Positions 61,119 through 64,000 of a DNA stretch of 64,000 nt are shown one piece after another. Made by a program: the position numbers and the translations under genes. Source of the stretch: Rhynchopus sp. YZ270_cl-10 (Eukaryota > Euglenozoa > Diplonemea > Diplonemida > Diplonemidae); the NCBI GenBank assembly GCA_964035575.1, contig OZ037906.1:62001-126000 (forward strand), given 5' to 3'. The notes under the pieces are model-generated. The model did not search any database and had not been told where the DNA came from. It saw only the letters and a list, made by a program, of their open reading frames with translations. How positions within the stretch are numbered: the first letter of the stretch is position 1; each line of letters starts with the position of its first letter.

Positions 61119-64000
61119 TCAGGTTGCAGCTTTCTTCCACCTTGGTCGCACTGCCCTGGGCAGGCCGCCACCACCACCACCACCGCCACCGCCATTGCTC
61201 CCTCCACTTTGCAACCCAATCCGTTCCCCTCCTATGCTTATCATTGGCGACCTTTTTGGAATGCGTACACCACGCTTCTCCTTTGTCTTCGGGAGCGACG
61301 CGTTTGCGTACTTCGCCTGGTCCTTAGGGCTGAGCGCCATGCAGCCAAGGAGCTCGGTGGTTTCGTTGCTGACACATTCTAGGGAAAGACGCACCCCTGG
61401 TGTCCACCCGCGCGACCCATGCGGGAGGAGGTGCGGCGGCTTCATATGGGAGAAGGGGGCGTCGCCGTCACCTAGCTCGTCTGCGGCGACTGCAACATTT
61501 GGTTCACTGATGTCATCGATGGTGTCAATCACTTCATAACGAGAGGCGGCTTGGCCGAATACTCCGGTAGGGAGCGGGGGGACTAATGGGGGCAAAGCGC
61601 GTGGTGTATGCTGCACAGAGGTTGAGGCCAGCCCCTCTGTGGTGTGGACCACCGAGGAGGACGACGCAGGGCGGGAGATGATCGGTTGTGGTGGTGTGTG
61701 GCGACGTTCTTCCCTCTCTGCAGGCTGGGTCCGCAGCGCGTCTGCCTCCATGCCACGACGAAGCAGCATCATCTGCCCCTGCAGGTCCGCAATGCACAGT
61801 GCAGGCGGGGGGAGTGCAGTGCTCTCTGCGGTGCTATGCCACCTCCGTCGGTCTTGAAGATCCTTCAGGTCCTTATCGGTCCGCACATCAGAGAGGTTTG
61901 CAAACGACGCAGGCAGGTCCTTCGCGAGAACGTCCGACAGATGCAAAGACGCAGTCTGAATCGACGTCGTGACATGCTTGATATACGACTGCAACGTCGC
62001 AACACGCTGCTCCACTCCGGTAAACACCGCCATCTTCTCCAACGCCAGGAGAGACCACTGTTTCACAACCCGGTCCCGACGGACCTCTTTCGCTCGGGTA
62101 TCATGGATTTGAGTGCTTAAGTCAATGATGTTGTCAGGGGTAGCCAAGGAGGTGGCCTCCCCGTCAGCGTCCATTCCATTGAGTGCAATGCCCAGCCTTG
62201 CCAAATCCTGCACCTTCGAAGCAAGAAACTGCGCGCAAGAGTTGACCTGCTTGTGAATGAGGTAGCTTCCGTAGACCATCTGCGCCTTTTCGCTGCTTCG
62301 TGGGACGGAAGAAGGGAGACACGGTGCGGCAACGTTTTCTGTGGGGATCACTGTCGGAGTAGGAGCGAGGGTGACAGCAGTCGTGGTGGGTCCACCTGAA
62401 GGGGAACCACCACCACCGTTGGTACCACCTTTAAGGAGGTTTTTGAAGACCTCTGAGGGCTCTGCGTGGGTGCCGTCTGCCTGGCTTTTGAAGAGCGCAT
62501 GGCATTCGTGGCGGAGGAGGGAGAAGTCGTCGAGCAGACCTGCGTACTTTGTGGACACACTCTCTAGTTCTCCTTGGCTTGTTGCACATCCGTTTTGTAG
62601 GTCTGAGTATCGACCCTGGAGGTCAGCATAGCGCATACGCGACTGTTCCCGCAGACGTGACACAGCTCCGCGCATGCCAAGCATCTCTTTCTTGATGATG
62701 TCACGTTCCGCACGGAGCGAAGCCGTCTGCTTCGCCACATCTCTATCGGCGCGGGCACTCTCTCTAGTAGAGATGCGTTGCTTGTACTCATCCAGCCCCT
62801 CCCTCTGCTTCAAAGAACGGATCTTCCGTTTGTGATGTATGAACGCCGTCTCCAGGACTTCATTCTTTTTGAAAAGCGTTCGCACCTGAGTGAGCGATTC
62901 TGCGAGCTTTTCAGAAAGCCGCCCAGCAGTGTCCACATTGTGCTGCACCAGGCCGTAGTTTTGCTCCTCCAATTCTTGAACCCGGGTTTCCAGTTCTGTG
63001 GCTTCAACAGCCATGTCCTTGATGACGGTGCGTGCCTGGTCGAGGTTCTGTGCGAGGATGTCGGCACGGCCCTTCCACCCCTTCAACTCCTCGACCTCTG
63101 CCTGCAGGTCTGCGACGCTGGACTCCGCCTCCTTGAGGTAGTCGATCATGTCGTTCAGGTCTGTGTTCGCTGCCACGACGTCATCCTGCGCGGCCTTGGC
63201 CTTATCCTTCCAGAGCTTCACCTCTGCTGTCAGCTGCGCCACCTTCAAGGTGGACACCACCCCCGTCAGAGGGCTCCTCTTCTTGGACCGACTGCTACCC
63301 CCTGGGGACATAGCAGAACCTGGCGACATAGGTGACCCTGGTGACATGGGCGTAGCAGGAGACATAAGAGGAGACATGGGGAAATGGGTGTCCGTCACAT
63401 CAGAGGACGGCAACGGAGAGAGCGGCGGTGGTGGCAACAGAGACGGTGGCACGACCACCGGGGCTGGCTCTGCGGGGGGCGCTTTTGTGGTTTCTTTAGG
63501 TTCTTCGCTTGCAGATGCGGCAACATCGACAGAGGGCGGCAACACAGCGGGAGGTACAGTAGGGGGGCCTGCCTCCGATGGTGTCTCGGCAATGCTCTCC
63601 GGTGCGTTCTGTGTGGGTGTCGGTGTGACGCTCATTGTGTCGCCATCGCCTGCAGGAGACAGCGCACCTTCACTCTCGGTGCACGCGCTTGACACAGAAG
63701 GAGCTGCCATGCGACACACCGGGAGGGATACACTCAGCTTCACAACCCCCTGCGAGTCTTTGCTCTGCTCCTCCACGAGGCCTTCGGACAGCACACACGC
63801 CACCTCAGCCCTCTGTCGCACATCCAACAACGGCACCACTGGAGTCTCCTTCGCAACAACAACAGGGGTTGCCATTGGCTTAGGCGTGACAGCCGCCACC
63901 TCCTCCGCCACCTCCTCCTGCACTGGGACTGGGCTCTGGGGTTCTACAGCGGCAATAGGGGTTGGTAGTGGCTCCTCCTTCACCTCCGACACCTCCTCCA
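61119..64000 (-). CDS. Coiled-coil protein with Pro-rich N-terminal half, cut by window edge
   Basis: About 960 codons open from the right edge to a stop at 61119, without a convincing ATG inside the window, so the start lies beyond it. The first about 220 residues are Pro/Val/Glu-rich with MSPGSPMSPGSAMSPGG repeats. Residues about 260-520 are a long heptad-rich coiled coil (VAQLTAEVKLWKDKAKAAQD, LETRVQELEEQNYGLVQHNV). A Gly/Pro/Thr linker and a second helical region follow. The end is basic with a Gly run (SNGGGGGGGGGG, RPRWKKAAT). It resembles basal-body or cytoskeletal coiled-coil proteins in layout only. No specific family recognised. Confidence 0.8.
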   Translation of the reverse strand, partial: EEVSEVKEEPLPTPIAAVEPQSPVPVQEEVAEEVAAVTPKPMATPVVVAKETPVVPLLDVRQRAEVACVLSEGLVEEQSKDSQGVVKLSVSLPVCRMAAPSVSSACTESEGALSPAGDGDTMSVTPTPTQNAPESIAETPSEAGPPTVPPAVLPPSVDVAASASEEPKETTKAPPAEPAPVVVPPSLLPPPPLSPLPSSDVTDTHFPMSPLMSPATPMSPGSPMSPGSAMSPGGSSRSKKRSPLTGVVSTLKVAQLTAEVKLWKDKAKAAQDDVVAANTDLNDMIDYLKEAESSVADLQAEVEELKGWKGRADILAQNLDQARTVIKDMAVEATELETRVQELEEQNYGLVQHNVDTAGRLSEKLAESLTQVRTLFKKNEVLETAFIHHKRKIRSLKQREGLDEYKQRISTRESARADRDVAKQTASLRAERDIIKKEMLGMRGAVSRLREQSRMRYADLQGRYSDLQNGCATSQGELESVSTKYAGLLDDFSLLRHECHALFKSQADGTHAEPSEVFKNLLKGGTNGGGGSPSGGPTTTAVTLAPTPTVIPTENVAAPCLPSSVPRSSEKAQMVYGSYLIHKQVNSCAQFLASKVQDLARLGIALNGMDADGEATSLATPDNIIDLSTQIHDTRAKEVRRDRVVKQWSLLALEKMAVFTGVEQRVATLQSYIKHVTTSIQTASLHLSDVLAKDLPASFANLSDVRTDKDLKDLQDRRRWHSTAESTALPPPALCIADLQGQMMLLRRGMEADALRTQPAEREERRHTPPQPIISRPASSSSVVHTTEGLASTSVQHTPRALPPLVPPLPTGVFGQAASRYEVIDTIDDISEPNVAVAADELGDGDAPFSHMKPPHLLPHGSRGWTPGVRLSLECVSNETTELLGCMALSPKDQAKYANASLPKTKEKRGVRIPKRSPMISIGGERIGLQSGGSNGGGGGGGGGGLPRAVRPRWKKAAT

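Overview
This is eukaryotic nuclear DNA from a protist. Coding regions are GC-rich and mostly intronless or carry a few short cis-introns, and they sit in AT-rich, homopolymer-rich intergenic DNA. Every gene I can support is on the minus strand across the whole 64 kb. One-strand gene clusters of this kind, highly divergent core histones (H2A, H3, H4) and a small lysine-rich H1-like protein point to Euglenozoa. True cis-introns (GTATG donor, CAG acceptor; 42, 50, 54, 56, 357 and about 1061 nt) argue against a trypanosomatid and favour a diplonemid-like or euglenid-like organism. This placement is an inference, not a proof.

In transcription order (right to left) the window holds: a coiled-coil protein cut by the right edge; histones H2A, H3 and H1; a secreted multicopper oxidase with an apparent frameshift; a secreted single-domain KatG-like peroxidase; histone H4; a membrane-anchored protein with two glutaminyl-cyclase domains; a second histone block (truncated H3, H1, H4); an SPSKATQS-repeat protein with three exons; a DUF4116 repeat protein; a FAM98 homologue with two C-terminal RanBP2 zinc fingers; two paralogous proline-rich, Cys-tailed proteins; a GH78 alpha-L-rhamnosidase; an FCP1-like HAD phosphatase; an AAAP amino-acid transporter with three exons; cytosolic aspartyl-tRNA synthetase; a 1064-residue LRR-like protein; a BspA-type LRR protein; a Cys-rich C-terminal protein; a GDPD-like protein; mitochondrial intermediate peptidase with two exons; and an RIIa-domain protein cut by the left edge.

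The 30-38.7 kb stretch is mostly repeats: a 407-bp satellite, long 5-bp and 9-bp tandem arrays, a 162-bp TA-flanked hairpin element, a 1.1-kb inverted-repeat element and a 1.19-kb near-perfect palindrome. Further repeats include a 530-bp MITE-like element with a 5-bp target-site duplication (22.5 kb), a fold-back element carrying tandem arrays just upstream of H2A (59.7-60.7 kb), and several short dispersed repeat families. Four arrays (5-, 7-, 9- and 9-bp units) share an ACTGT core.

The genes do not form one pathway. They look like a housekeeping mix (chromatin, translation, mitochondrial import, tRNA-ligase-related) with secreted enzymes (rhamnosidase, peroxidase, copper oxidase) that suit a free-living, polysaccharide-degrading protist. 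No CRISPR array, tRNA, rRNA or recognisable autonomous transposon gene was found.
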